NCBI GenBank assembly: GCA_030141605.1
Contig: JAQGDQ010000054.1
Coordinates: forward strand, 682,001-746,000
DNA length: 64,000 nucleotides
Origin: Tubiluchus corallicola
Lineage: Eukaryota > Priapulida > Priapulimorpha > Priapulimorphida > Tubiluchidae
Direction: 5' to 3'
Shown here: positions 38,887-63,064 of the stretch, piece after piece
Layout: every line of letters begins with the position of its first letter
Numbering within the stretch: position 1 is the stretch's first letter
Notes under the pieces: model-generated
Seen by the model: only the letters and a program-made list of their open reading frames with translations
Told to the model about the DNA's origin: nothing
The model's database searches: none
Translations under genes and position numbers: made by a program

Positions 38887-39678
38887 GAGTAGGACACTAG
38901 CCGAAGTAGGACAATTGGCGTACATAGGCTTGCCCAAGTAGGACACGTCGTTCATGTGCTCTAGTAAGCCGAGTCATGCTTGGGCTGCCCAAGTAGGACA
39001 CTAGAGACAGGTCACGAATTGAGTCGTTAACCATACTGGCAGCGTCCGTTGTCCTTATTTATTTAATAATAATAATAATAATAATAATAACAACTAAAAA
39101 CGTCAAAACACGTCGATTAAAAAATTATTATACATCTACTAAAATAAAATAATCTTATTCTGAGCTAGAACGGCCAATATTACATTTGGCTTCGATATTA
39201 ATCTTTTAAAGTGAAATAAGCCCGCTTTTTACGCGATTCCAACATTTGCTTAATATCATTTTTCATTTTGTTTCGTATCACAGACAGGTGATCCGTTTCC
39301 CTACCTCTTGGACAAATAATTGTTTTCTACTAAGCAAAAGTTTCATTTCTTAACTTGCTATTATTTCTGTAATAATTGTGTGCATAGTTTTTCTCTTTGA
39401 AGCATTAGATACTTAGTTTAATGATGAGCTAACAATAATGATGATATTATTGTAAAAAATAAATTAATTTTTTAAATTTTCAAGGACTATCCATCATTAC
39501 TATAAAATTACTTTTTTCTAAAGCAAACTTATTTTTATGTTTCATTATGTCATATTTCTCGATTGTCGAGAGAAATCGCCAGTGCCCTACTTGGGCTGCC
39601 CATGTACGACACTGCTTTTCAGCAAATTTAGCACATGCGCTTTAGCGGACGTGTCCTACTCCGGCTAGTGGCGTACTC
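38887..39678. mobile_element. TIR element with repeated AAGTAGGACA-type motifs
   Basis: Left GAGTAGGACACTAGCCGAAG and right (reverse complement GAGTACGCCACTAGCCGGAG) ends agree at 24 of 27 positions when extended. Sub-terminal copies of AAGTAGGACAC and GGGCTGCCCA recur on both sides in opposite orientation. The interior is AT-rich and holds a (TAA)n run (39063-39090). It has no transposase frame and no clear target duplication. Superfamily not recognised. Confidence 0.7.
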
Positions 39679-39881
39679 TGCGTCGAACAACTGAAAACAC
39701 TGAAAAGCGAAAAGAGATGGAGCGACCTTTCGCAGGGACACGGTGTCGTCAAAACAGAAAAAAGTAAAATAAAAGCCGATCAGTCAACTACAATAATTAT
39801 TGTTTTTTAGTTCACTTAAAAAGTGATATAGGCTGCCATATTGTGAATTATTTTGCAGGATGTTTGAGACACGCTGATGAT

Positions 39882-40804
39882 TAGGGGTGAGCATTGAACG
39901 TTCGAGTTCGAATGAGTTTTTTAGTTCGATTTCGATTCGAACCTAAAACTAGAGATTCGAATAATTCAGCACTTCAATCACACACGTTCTTTAATCTTTA
40001 TCACTAAAACGATTGAAACATCATGCAATTAGCATAATTTGGCTGTGATCTCTGTGCACACTTTTAAACAAATTATTGGTGGTTTTCAGCGGCGGATTAT
40101 GATTTTATGGGCCTTAGGCTTGAGCTTGGAACGGGCCTTTTAAATGTTGCTACACTGCTGAGCTGACGTGTTTTTGTGGAGCTCTCGTCGTTTGTAAGTT
40201 TGTTTAATTTTGTGAGTTTTTGCCCACCGTTTGTGATGAAAATTATAAGGTCATCTCTAAAGGGTGACAAATTAAACAATTTATCACTGATGCATATTGA
40301 GTCAGATATGTTGAAAAAAATGGACTTTTCAGAAATTATAACTGACTTCGCCCCCAGAAAAATTCGGAAACTGAAATTTTGAACTTAAACTTAATACTGT
40401 GTAAACGTGAATTGTGTAAACTTAAATTGTGTAAACTTGAATTGTGTAAACTTAAATTGTGTAAACTTGATTTGTGTAAACCCGATATATAGTGACTGAC
40501 TTTTGAAAAAAAACTTTTTTCTATATTTTATTTTGGCGGGCCCCTTGCTCTTTTGTCAATTTATTTTTTTTTACAAAAAAAATTTGTTTTTCGTTTTGTT
40601 TTGCCGGGCCCCTTTGATCCCGGGCCTTAGGCTTCAGCCTATTCAGCCTATAGGGCTATCCGCTACAGGTGGCTTTACTGCAGAACAAAATCGAATATTA
40701 TGCAGGATCTTCGTAAGGCTAATTTTTACTGTGGTACGAAAATCTTTCAATCTCAATTTGAATTCGATTCGAATCCACTTTCTGGTAGAGATTGCTCGCC
40801 CCTA
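39882..40804. mobile_element. hAT-like element (outer) with perfect 8-bp target-site duplication
   Basis: The ends are TAGGGGTGAGCA and, reverse complemented at the right, TAGGGGCGAGCA. They are flanked by CTGATGAT on both sides (39874-39881 and 40805-40812). The arms are rich in TTCGA/GATTCGAA motifs. No transposase seen. It carries a younger element (40087-40668). Confidence 0.88.
40087..40668. mobile_element. hAT-like element (inner), nested in the outer element
   Basis: The ends CAGCGGCGGAT and CTGTAGCGGAT (right, reverse complemented) are followed by GGGCCTTAGGCTTGAGC / GGCTGAAGCCTAAGGCCC sub-terminal inverted repeats. Flanks are GTGGTTTT (40079-40086) and GTGGCTTT (40669-40676), a 7-of-8 duplication. 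The interior has a minisatellite of about 15-16 bp units (ATTGTGTAAACTTGA-like, 40398-40490). Confidence 0.82.
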
Positions 40805-42413
40805 CTGATGATCTCATTCTTATCGTCCGTTTTTTGAAACGGTTACAGGAAATGGTTGAAATACATGAAAAATATGCTACTGAGCATGATGTTGTATTAA
40901 CGGTGAAAAAGTGGGTTTACTGGCCACAAATGTGTTCCATAGAACGACAAATTTGTGCAAACAGTGTAAATATGGAAGATGCTGTACATTTAGCTCATAA
41001 TTTAAGTACAATTGACGACATCATGGTTTTTTATACTATAACCAAATTCTGACCAAGTTTTAATATTCTTAAGATTTATTTTAGCCAAGAAAATTCTGAT
41101 TTACAATGTGAATCGTTTAAACAGTACTGTTGTAGTTTTTACGGCTTACCCTTATGGAACCTATCTAGTTACTGTGCTGCCTGGAGAAATGCTCTTCGAA
41201 TGATATGGCGCTTATCTCTCAGAACATTGTAATATCACTGCTTTTCTTTCTGATTGCTTACCTTCAGAAATAAGCTTTAAATTAAGATTCAGTAAGTTTA
41301 AACCTTCATGTGTCAATGATTAGTCTCATGGCTTACACTACTATTTGTAACCCATTTTCGTCTTTTTGTAGTAATATTACTGAAACGTGCTCAGAAATAA
41401 GATTTGTGACTCATAATTTGGCGTCTCTACGTACTGATATTTTAAATAAATACTATAAGAATATTCCCGTAGATGTTAACAGTAAAGTTAAGAGAAATGA
41501 CTGATTTGCGTGAAAATATCCTGCAATGTGTTGCACTTGAGTCACATGATGTCGATAGCGTTATTAATGAAATATGTGTTAATAAGTATGAGATTTTTAT
41601 TATCGTCTTCTTTAGACGTTTTTTATTTTTCTATTACCTGTACTTATTTTTTTATGTGTGCCATCTAATTCTGAATTAATGTGCGAATAAAGACTATTAT
41701 TTTATATATTTACATATATTTTAAAATCAGAAAATAATAAGTGTGAATATTGTATTAACTTTTAACTAGCTTATTTCTGTTGATATATACAAACAAGACT
41801 TAGTCGTATAGTACCTCATCTCACCTATTGTGATGTAATTCCAGACAGACCGTATTTTAGTAATTAGCTCTGAATATATCTAATAACTAACTGTTATGCG
41901 GTTGTCATTGTAATCGTGTTGTCTAGTTCAAGCGTTTTTATCACTGATTCTATATTAGGTAGACATAAGTACTGCATAAGTTACTCTGTAAAGTCATATT
42001 GGATAATAAGAGTTCCTGCATTTGCCAACTTAAGTCAATTATTTGACACACAGTACGTAATGACAAAAAACTTCAGTTGTATGTGGACAATAACATGGCT
42101 CTATGAAATAATCGTACTCAGTCAGGTAAACGCGTACACTTATAATTAAGGTGTACACAATGTTTTCATTACTTCTATACTGGAAATTATAAGAAAAATA
42201 ATTTGTGGACTTTTCTGGCTAACAATAATTTTAAGTTTATAGAAAATCGTGTTTAATCTCAACTGGAAACAGTTGGAGTAACAGTGCTGTCCTTGAATGG
42301 TACACAAGAAGTATGCTTTACCTTACGAAGCAAATATGTTTCTAAAGTAGCTGACGGAACTTTACATAACTTATAATAAAAATGTCGTTGTTTTTACAAA
42401 AATATATTTGACT

Positions 42414-54678
<12,265 letters not shown>

Positions 54679-55024
54679 CTTAGTCAGTAGTTTGCCAGAT
54701 CATGCAAGGCCTTTATCCATCTCATGCAGTACTTTTCACGCATGCTATTCTAAAAAATATAATTTATACATTCAGTATACGTTAATTTAAATTATGCAAA
54801 TAATTTTTACAAAAGCTTTCGCTGTAAACTTTGTAGAGGTTTTCGTATACAATGTTTATGCCACATCAGCTGCTTTATCGCATGCACCTTTGGAAAGGGA
54901 GGTCACCTTAATTAAGAGGCACTTGATCTTTACTATTTCGCGCAAAAGCATTTGACTTAGTTTATGACTCAGACGCCAGATGGCTTATTCAGAGCGGCAA
55001 ATTAAAGAAACAAAAGTAATCGAT

Positions 55025-55330
55025 GTGGTTTGTTTGTCAATTTTTGTTTCTTGTCTTGCTTTTATCTGTTTGTTCGTTACACGTTCGTTCGAAATTAATT
55101 CATACAGTCACTTACTTTTTCGATCATTTATTTGTTTTGTTCACATACTCATTATTTAAAGTAATTTACTCATTTGTTTTGACTGTTCTTTTGCTCGTCT
55201 TTCTGGTCATCTGTCGGTCGGTTTGTTCATTTGCTAACTCGTTAATCCATTCATTTCTTTTGTTTGCACGTTTGTTTGTTTATTTTCAGTTCGCTGTTAT
55301 TTTATTCGTTCATTCTTTTATCTGAGGATT
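55025..55330. repeat. TTCG/TTTG/TTCA-type low-complexity tract
   Basis: Degenerate tetranucleotide-like TTGTTTG, GTTCGTTCG and CATTCATT runs, strongly T-skewed. The 100-codon frame here is a composition artefact. Confidence 0.6.
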
Positions 55331-55502
55331 CGTTCAGACGCATCTGTACCAGTGGCAGCATCGGTACATGTTGAAAAATACAGCTCAGTTTTGTGTTTTT
55401 GTCGAAAGAACTTTCAAAGATCCATAATGCTACTGACTGAAAGCGTTTAGCTTTTACATACTAGGAAATTCGATATTATAAAATGTGAAGTCTAGCTTCG
55501 TA

Positions 55503-55724
55503 CAGGATGTTCTAGAAAAATAGTGCAGCAGAAATATGCTAGTATGCTGAATTATGCTGATCACATCACAAAGATGGTTTACCCATGGCTTCTGTACTAT
55601 GACATCATAATGACGCAAAAATACAATTATATTTGCATAGTTTCAATTTTCGTGCAACTTGGGTTTTGTACATTCCAATATGACATATCAGCACATTTTA
55701 CTACTGTTTTTCTGGAATACCCTG
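55503..55724. mobile_element. 222-bp mariner-type MITE with TA target duplication
   Basis: Left CAGGATGTTCTAGAAAAATAG and right (reverse complement CAGGGTATTCCAGAAAAACAG) ends match at 17 of 21 positions. TA flanks lie at 55501-55502 and 55725-55726. There is no coding capacity. Confidence 0.82.
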
Positions 55725-56099
55725 TATTGTAAGAAAAGGGGATTTATTTTGCGCAACACAACAGCTAAATTTACTTTATGAATGCTGTTAATGGCATGAT
55801 AACAGGTTTATGAACAGAAAGCAACGACTGTAATTGGCTCAGCTAGATCCTCCGCTGGTCGCACTTTATGAGCTTATAAAGCAACTGCAGCAATAACAAG
55901 TTCATAATTATTTCGCTGAAAATTATTAAGCGGAGCTTGACAGTAAGTTCTTTCCAAAAAGCCAGATCCAGGTTGGTGAAATGTAGGGTGTAAATAATTG
56001 ACGCGATAGACAGGATTTTCTGTACCCGATGTGATAGAGATACAGTGGAAATGTGGTGCCATGGTGAGGTGCCGTGTATTGGTGCTCTGTAACAAGTCA

Positions 56100-56360
56100 G
56101 TGTGTGGTTAGTGTTGTGTGTGAGATGGTGTGTACAGTAAATGGTTTCAGATGTATCGTATTATTCACATGTGGTTTTCTATAATTCTTTGCATTGGGTT
56201 ACCACGTCTTATGTTGCGTTAGTCTTACTTTGTCCTGTGGTGTGTTATTTGTGTAGCACTGTTTTGCAGTGTTGTGTTGTGTTTGTTGTGCTGTGTTGTG
56301 TTGTGTTATATTGTATTGTGTTGTTTTGTGTGTGTTGTGGAATGTTGTATTGTGTTTAAT
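56100..56360. repeat. TGTGTTGTG-rich low-complexity tract
   Basis: G/T-skewed, similar in kind to 50120-50470 but with TTGTGTTGTGTTG units. The short frames in it are composition artefacts. Confidence 0.7.
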
Positions 56361-59300
56361 GTTGCGAATTATATTATGTTCTCCCCGGACGCATTTCCAT
56401 CTTATTGAAAAGCTTAATTGCGAACCCTATTACTGTCCATTGACCATTGCTTTTCTGTTGTTTTCTTAGCAGTCGGTGAAATGGACGTTTACAGAAACTT
56501 CGACCTTCAGAAAAAGGACGAGTAGCGGGAAAGTTGTTATGCCACGGGCAAGCATGTTCTATTTGGGTAAGTTGACGATGTCATCGCTGGGAAGCAACCA
56601 AGGTCAGCGGAAAAGTAGAGGAGGAAAAAAATCGAAGGCGTGAAAGGCAAAAAACACGGTTATTAGTACAGGACAAAATAGTCTAATTTGTTCAAACGTT
56701 TCCCAAGAGTGTGGAAATGCACTAAATGCAGGCACACGTTCTGGAAGATAAAACTAGTATTGTTGTATTGAAAACATAACGGTTTGTAATGGACCACATT
56801 ACAACTAAAACATTGTCTCAAGTCAACCGCCGCTGCGTAAAATGTACAGAGAATTAATACACTAGATTTACAATTTTTATAATTCGTGTTGGGAATGGTG
56901 TACATACGCGTTCCTTTGGTGCTCGAAACATGATGGCTTACGCATCGCGCAGGCGTGCGTTCTTGACGCACCGAGAGGTGTGCGTCAGTAAGCGCTGCCT
57001 CTACAATATAATACCACTGCGTAATTTGGTAGAAAATAAAGGTCCAACGAAGTAGAATGATTAAAAACGTTACTGAATACCTGTTACCAACGCTCTACAA
57101 ATAAAAGAGAAAGTAACTCTATTTTACTGCTGGAATTTAGTACCGACCAAAAAGCACAGTTTTACTTGCCAACGTCAGGTGCGTAAGTTGGTAGGTAATA
57201 AACGCTAATTAAACGGCAAAAGAAACTTGCGTAGATGCTAAAACTCAAATTATTCATTGACAAGAAAGTAAAGTTGCTGATTTGCAACGCAGTGTTAAGG
57301 GTCGATTTTGCAATTAACCTATATTCATTTTAAACGTTAACCTAAAGGAGGTGACCAACACAAAACAACAGCAAGAATTTAAATAATGGCAGGTTGTCAC
57401 ATGTTTCACCTACAGTTTGCTTTATTTTGTTAAAATCGAAAACAATAGTAATCCATAAACACTAAAGAAACTAGACAGCCCTAGCTGTTAAATGCAAAAA
57501 CAATTAAAAATAATATGGCGGTGAGCTCGCCATACACAACTTATGTGTTGTATATTACGTTTATAAGCATCACTTAGCATCCGAATTTAATTTATTTTTA
57601 ATTATAATTTTAATATTCACACTAAGTCCTTTCTGTTTACTGCAAAAGGAATTTAAAACAAAATGTTTTTGAAATTCGCTTAGTTACAGGTTCGTACTAA
57701 AATTGTTTAATAAATTTATTGTGCATATATATTCATTAACATTTGTCAGTTATCAAATACCAGATAATCACAGGTGAGTCAGTTTTTTAGAGGCAAAAAA
57801 TTTAAACTAAATACACGTATTTGAGGCTATTTTACAAGCTTTGATTTATTTTGAATGAAATTGAAGTAAAAGGGTTCAGTTAAAGTTTTGGCAATAATAA
57901 AAGACATTTCGGCAGACGTGACTAAAAATTTCGATGTTAGAAATCCGTTATTGACACCAGAAATGACCTTTTAATATTAGAAGTAATTTGTTAATATTAA
58001 ACTAATGTTAAAATGCTACTTTCCTGTTCACTTTTCCAAATATAATTTTAAATGCTTGAGCAATAAAAATGGTTTGTTTACCTAAGGAAATTTGGATAGA
58101 ATAGCCTAGAAAAGAGCATAAAGGTATGAAATTTAATACTTAGAAAGAAGAGCGTAATATTACCCAGTGTTCAGAGTCATAAATAGTAGGACATTCCCTT
58201 TTTAATAATTGTAAAAATAGCCGACCTTTACACCCACATACACGTAGCAAATTTTTCACGTGCCTTGAAACCGGCTTAGAAACGTAATTAGAGAACTGTG
58301 ATTGTGCTGCTCACTGATGACACAAACGCCTGCAAGTTCGTAACTGAACGGGAAACAGTTATACCCATCAACCTTGCCACTGTCAGCATTAATAATCACA
58401 CGCAATAATAAGAGACGGATGTGTCAAGGGGAGAAAAACAGACAGGAATTTGAAAAGGTTGAGAATTACCGTTAAGACATCTCTTTACTGCGATTGTACT
58501 GCCGTAGGTGACATAAATCGTGACAATTCTAGGTCATGCAAATTGCGCATTTTTCACTAATTTGCCCACTTTTAATCTTATGCACGTTGCTGTACTCTGC
58601 TTAGAAAGTTAATAGTAAGTTGTCATTGCTGTAAAGTTCTGTAGGCCGATGTAACCGAAAATATGACCCTACGAAACCATAGTTTCTGAGTTATGAGCTT
58701 AATTTGTTTCAATGACGTTTTGCAGACTGACTAACTGGGCTAAGAATTTGTCGAAAAGTAGCGGGACGACTGCATGAAGTACAGTAGCCGACACCGGGCT
58801 GGTGCTTCGCCCGTTATTTAAACGAACTTGACAGTTTACAAAAACGCTATTGGATTGTAATTGCATTGAGCCGATTGCATCATAACGTCAATCTAGTCGA
58901 GTCTAATTTGAGGTTAACCCTGGAAAAGCCGGCACATCGAAAGCCAGTTGAGTCTCTTTTGTGGATAATCTTTATGAAAGATGCTGCCCCAACTCACGCA
59001 CTGTACTTGCTGGATGCGTAATAACCAAGCCCAATAACCAAGGCATAATTCAACTGCGTACATGTGACATTTTACCGCATTCAAGATTTTTAGTAAAAAG
59101 GTTGGCATCAGAGAAACGAAGGTGTGTGTAAAGCAATAAATTAAATATTGCCGAACGACAATATTTGCCCGAGTTTATACAAAAGTTTATAGAGTAATCC
59201 GTTCAAATCCATCTCAGAAATGATGCATAACTGATCGGTGAATAATTATATTTAGTAGTAAAGTGTAGACCCATTTGAAGGAAAGTGTTACAAAAAACAC

Positions 59301-60527
59301 AAAGACGTGAGAGTCCATTTTGACAATGAGCTCAATTTCCTACCCACCCAGTTTTAGATTACGATGATTTCATCTGGACTCACACTAAACTACTGCATAT
59401 AAGCAAGGTAAAAAGATAACAAGTTGCAACCTTTCATATTCATAAAAAAATGCAGTCTCAGATTATCACCACTGCGATTCAAACGCATGGAGGGAATAAA
59501 AATGCTTTATTGATTATTAAATAACTACATCAGATTAAGTGCAGCAAAGTATGCAACGGATGAAATCGTGGAGGAGCTGGAGTGAAGGTGACACAAACCT
59601 AGGTGCAGAATGGTTTATGCTTTCGCTTCACACAGTAAATGACAGGCACTCGCTAAATCCAGTTCGTGGATATACAAATGCCAAAAGCCAAAAGGACTAG
59701 AGAAGATGCTAAAATACATGTAAAAGTACTTATCTACCGGATTTACCCATAGTTTGACATCAGGTGTCCTCAAGGCAAAACTCTTTAAACTATTCCAGGA
59801 ATAATACATTACATACGCCACAAATGTCACATACATTACGCATGTGACCAATATTTATAAATCAAAATTGTTCAACAAATCACAACAAAAAGAAGCAATT
59901 AATGTAACAACTACGCGGAAAAAACTCATTACATCTTCGACCCGTTGCTATAGGTAGCAAAGGTAAGGCAGCACGTAGAGATGGGCCTACCAGTCAGTTT
60001 ACAAATACAAATGCTACACGCATGGTAACACTATTCATCGATTACAATGAAATATGATTTCATAATTCATTAGTACCATATTACAAGACTTACAAAAACA
60101 AAAGATACAAAACATTACGTGTCAAGCGTCACCCATCCAGACACCACTAGGAGATGGACCAAAAAGTAATTGTTGTCAAGTGAGTAAATCAGAAGCAGCT
60201 GAGCATAAATAAAACCACAATGAGCGAAAAAAGAAAAGAATAATATTACACAGGTACACAGGTATTATCATTATTAATGTTAAAATGTCTTGTTAAGGTG
60301 TTGATTCAAGAAATCGGAAATAAAAAGGAGAATTTATTGTTTTTCTGAACTACTGCATGTAGCTGCAACTTGTTTAAACCGTTGAATTTAGCTAAATAAT
60401 CGCATTCTAAGATAAAAGATGGTGTTGAGAGATGTATTTCTCAAGCTGTTAATCAACTAGCGTCACTTTAACACAAGCAGATTGATGTTTTGGCGACGTT
60501 GCGCTTGAGAAGTTTAACTGGTCACCA

Positions 60528-60534
60528 TATAAAA
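60528..60534 (+). promoter_or_regulatory. TATA-box-like motif upstream of the putative leader exon
   Basis: TATAAAA lies 80 bases before a consensus splice donor at 60617, in an unusually GC-rich stretch (60490-60616) of an otherwise AT-rich region. Such motifs are frequent by chance at this base composition. Confidence 0.25.
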
Positions 60535-63064
60535 AGATGTTGACAATAATGAGGACAAGACTGTGAAGAAGAAACAACGGGAGCGCTGCGCCAGCAGCCT
60601 GACACACGTCACGCAAGTAAGTCACCTACTGCATTTTGCTCATCTTAATAGCTGACACACAATTTTTGCCATAGTAGAAGTTTTAATTAGTGGTAGTTCT
60701 CAATTGTTAGAAAAAAATTTAATGGCTTAAGTAGCATTTAAAAATTCGTTTACTGACAAAAGGGCCTTGAAAATCAGTGAATTTTTTTAACGTCACATGG
60801 TTGCAAAGGGATACGTATAGCCGGCATAACGACATTTTCATTTTTTTTGTAGTAATGTGCCTCGACACACACGAACACATCATTCTGAAGCATTTAAGTT
60901 AAGAAGTGAAGTTAATCTACTTATAATAAACCATAGCAGAAATGACACAGGCTTGAAAAATTCTCTTTCTTCTTGTTTTTGTTGCTTACTTGAACTTGGA
61001 ATCAGCGTCTGTACATCAATTCTTACGAGTTTGATTTTTTCTGATTTAGTGTGCCTTATCATTAGGATTAACAGCCAAAAAGCTTCTGCAATTTCTGTGT
61101 TTTTGAATTTAGCTTTGTCGAATGCAATAGATAATAACAAGGTCTCACAAGGGCTATTCTGCAATAATAATTAATTTAGCATACCGAATTTTTTTACTAT
61201 CTAAAGACAGTTCTTATTTTTCAAATTCAAGCAGATTATTTAAGGCTAGTTCAGTAACTTTTTTATTTTAAGAGAAATATTACATTTTTCAATGTTTGCA
61301 AAGGTTTATGAAAATTTTTATTTTCTAAATTTTAATAATTGATAATATTCTAGTAAAATACACCGTAAAAATAAAAAGTAACTTGAGTTTTGGCAGAAGT
61401 TTTAAATTTCGAGTTGGCGAAATGGTCTACATTACTATGTAATGGGACATGTGCTTAGTCATTTAGCAACACTAATTAGCTTGTTTGTTATGGACAACAA
61501 AGCGCAGAGGTATATTTATTTTATAGATTAATTGCAGCGAATTGCTGGTTTGGGTAATGTTAGGACGAGTAATTGAAAGTACTGTTACTACATACTAGTG
61601 ATTTACAGTTTCACATAACCCCTATAGATAAAGGAAAACACTCAAAGGAAACCGATTTTTTTGTAGCATCGTACTTCTGCTGTGTAAAACATACATGTAA
61701 TGTGATTTAAGAAAGCCATTTTAAATTTACCGAAGTGCGCTATAGTAAAGTAATAAGTAAGTAAACAAATGATTAAGTAAACAAGTAAGAAAGCAAGTAA
61801 GTAAAGTAAGTGAGTTAGTACGTAATTAAGTAAGTATATTCACAGAAATTATAAAAGTTCATTTAAACACCACAGTTTTTCGTACAAACTAAATTCAACA
61901 GACGGTGTTACAAAGAGCAATCTTGAAATACACTTGCACATCAGAAATCATTATTGTAATATTAAATAGGCACTAATTTTCTCGAAGAAGGTAAACCGGG
62001 TTTAAATAATAACAGTTTCTACATATAAGCACCTCCAAGCAAGTAATTTCCAAGGTAGCTGTGATTCGCTAAAATGAACAGTTAATTGAATAACTTATGA
62101 ATTCGCTTGTTGTAGCTGACCTTAAACTCGTTGAATACGTGCGCGTGATATCGTCTCCAAAGAGGAGAGCCATAGATCATAACATTTTAAAAAGCATGTT
62201 AACGAAAGCCTTCGAAAGATTATGCTTATGGCACTAGTTTTCGTGTTTTAGCGAGTATTTTTTATAATGTTCCCTGCCATGGCACTGTAATTATCAGTGG
62301 CTCAGAAAGTCTCAAGTCATCTTCCCCCTGGGATCCATTGTTTTCTTAACTCCCCGCCCGCAGTCTTTTCCAGTTTACTACCTAGCCAAAGTTATTCCCT
62401 GGGAGCCAAGTGAGAAGCACTTCGTTAGGGTGGTCTGTAGCTAAGTGCAGCACAAAGCCCGTTTGCCCCAAGATTGGTGTCACTGAGTATATATCCTGGC
62501 ATTTTTGTTTGCTTTAATCTAAACCGCTATCTGGGGTTTCTACTTTTCTTTTTTTTGAAAATACCCGTAACAAATGCAATAAAACAAATTGATTCCCGTT
62601 TTCACTGTAAAAATGTTAGATCGAAATGGTCTGGTTCAACGCGATTATCTAATTGGAATTGTTGGTAGTTAAACTGTGGTTATACATTATCGCCTATTTG
62701 GCATTTATTGATGTGGCTGCGCATTTTGTTGATTTATTATGCCACCATTATAACATATAAACGATTTTAAAGTCATTATAGAAAAATAGTCACTATAGTA
62801 GTTAACTGCCATAGATAATTGATAGAAAAAAGGTTATAACTAAACATGAGTGTTTATCGGTAGCACCATTTTTGGTTTAATTTCGCCACCAAAATTTGAT
62901 AATCATTGCGAAAACCTCGCAGTTGATCGAATCAAATACATCAGTAAATCAAGTACAAAATTAAGAAATATCTTAATCACAATTATTATTACATTAATTC
63001 ATATTTCAGATAGAAGCAAGTGCGAGGAGAGAAAATGAAGACTCTGCCAGTGCTTTTGCTGTTG
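60528..63064 (+). CDS. Possible 5' end of a secreted-protein gene, truncated by the window edge
   Basis: A TATA-like TATAAAA (60528-60534) precedes a leader ending at a strong donor (exon edge 60616, then GTAAGT). An acceptor at 63008-63009 opens an exon 63010-63064 with ATG at 63035 encoding MKTLPVLLLL before another consensus donor GTAAGT at 63065. The hydrophobic start suits a signal peptide, which is often isolated on a small first coding exon. Only 30 coding bases are visible, and no downstream exon was recognised before 64000. The whole model rests on splice and TATA motifs. It could be chance. Confidence 0.3.
60617..63009. other. AT-rich stretch, possible first intron
   Basis: Holds an imperfect AAGT tetranucleotide run (61745-61845) and a GC-richer patch near 62310-62470, but no recognised exon. 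The open frame at 60857-61174 shows no family signature. Confidence 0.4.
61745..61845. repeat. Imperfect (AAGT)n tract
   Basis: AAGTAAGT-type units with AAAC/ATTAAG interruptions. Confidence 0.75.

Larger units (their letters stand above)
39805..41690 (+). mobile_element. LINE reverse-transcriptase remnant interrupted by nested hAT elements
   Basis: Before the insertion the frame reads LKSDIGCHIVNYFAGCLRHA then DD (39818-39881), the approach to the RT catalytic box (usual ..GCHI...F.GAL.YADD). After the insertion (from 40805) it resumes DDLILIV, LQEMVEIHEKYATEHDVVLT, then in broken frames FYGLPLWNLSS and WRNALRMIWRLSLRT (about 41130-41230) and NPFSSFCSN. Stops and frameshifts show it is dead. 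The hAT element at 39882-40804 splits it. Confidence 0.75.
54679..60480. other. Region upstream of synaptotagmin, no gene recognised
   Basis: Contains the synaptotagmin 5' UTR exon (acceptor near 54750 on the minus strand), a TTCG/TTTG low-complexity stretch (55025-55330), the MITE at 55503, a TGTGTTGTG-rich tract (56100-56360) and AT-rich unique sequence. No protein-like exon seen on either strand. Confidence 0.5.

Noticed and set aside
56955-56971. Perfect GTGCGT-TCTTG-ACGCAC hairpin
   Set aside because: Only a 6-bp stem, with no neighbouring structure or gene; expected by chance in a window of this size.
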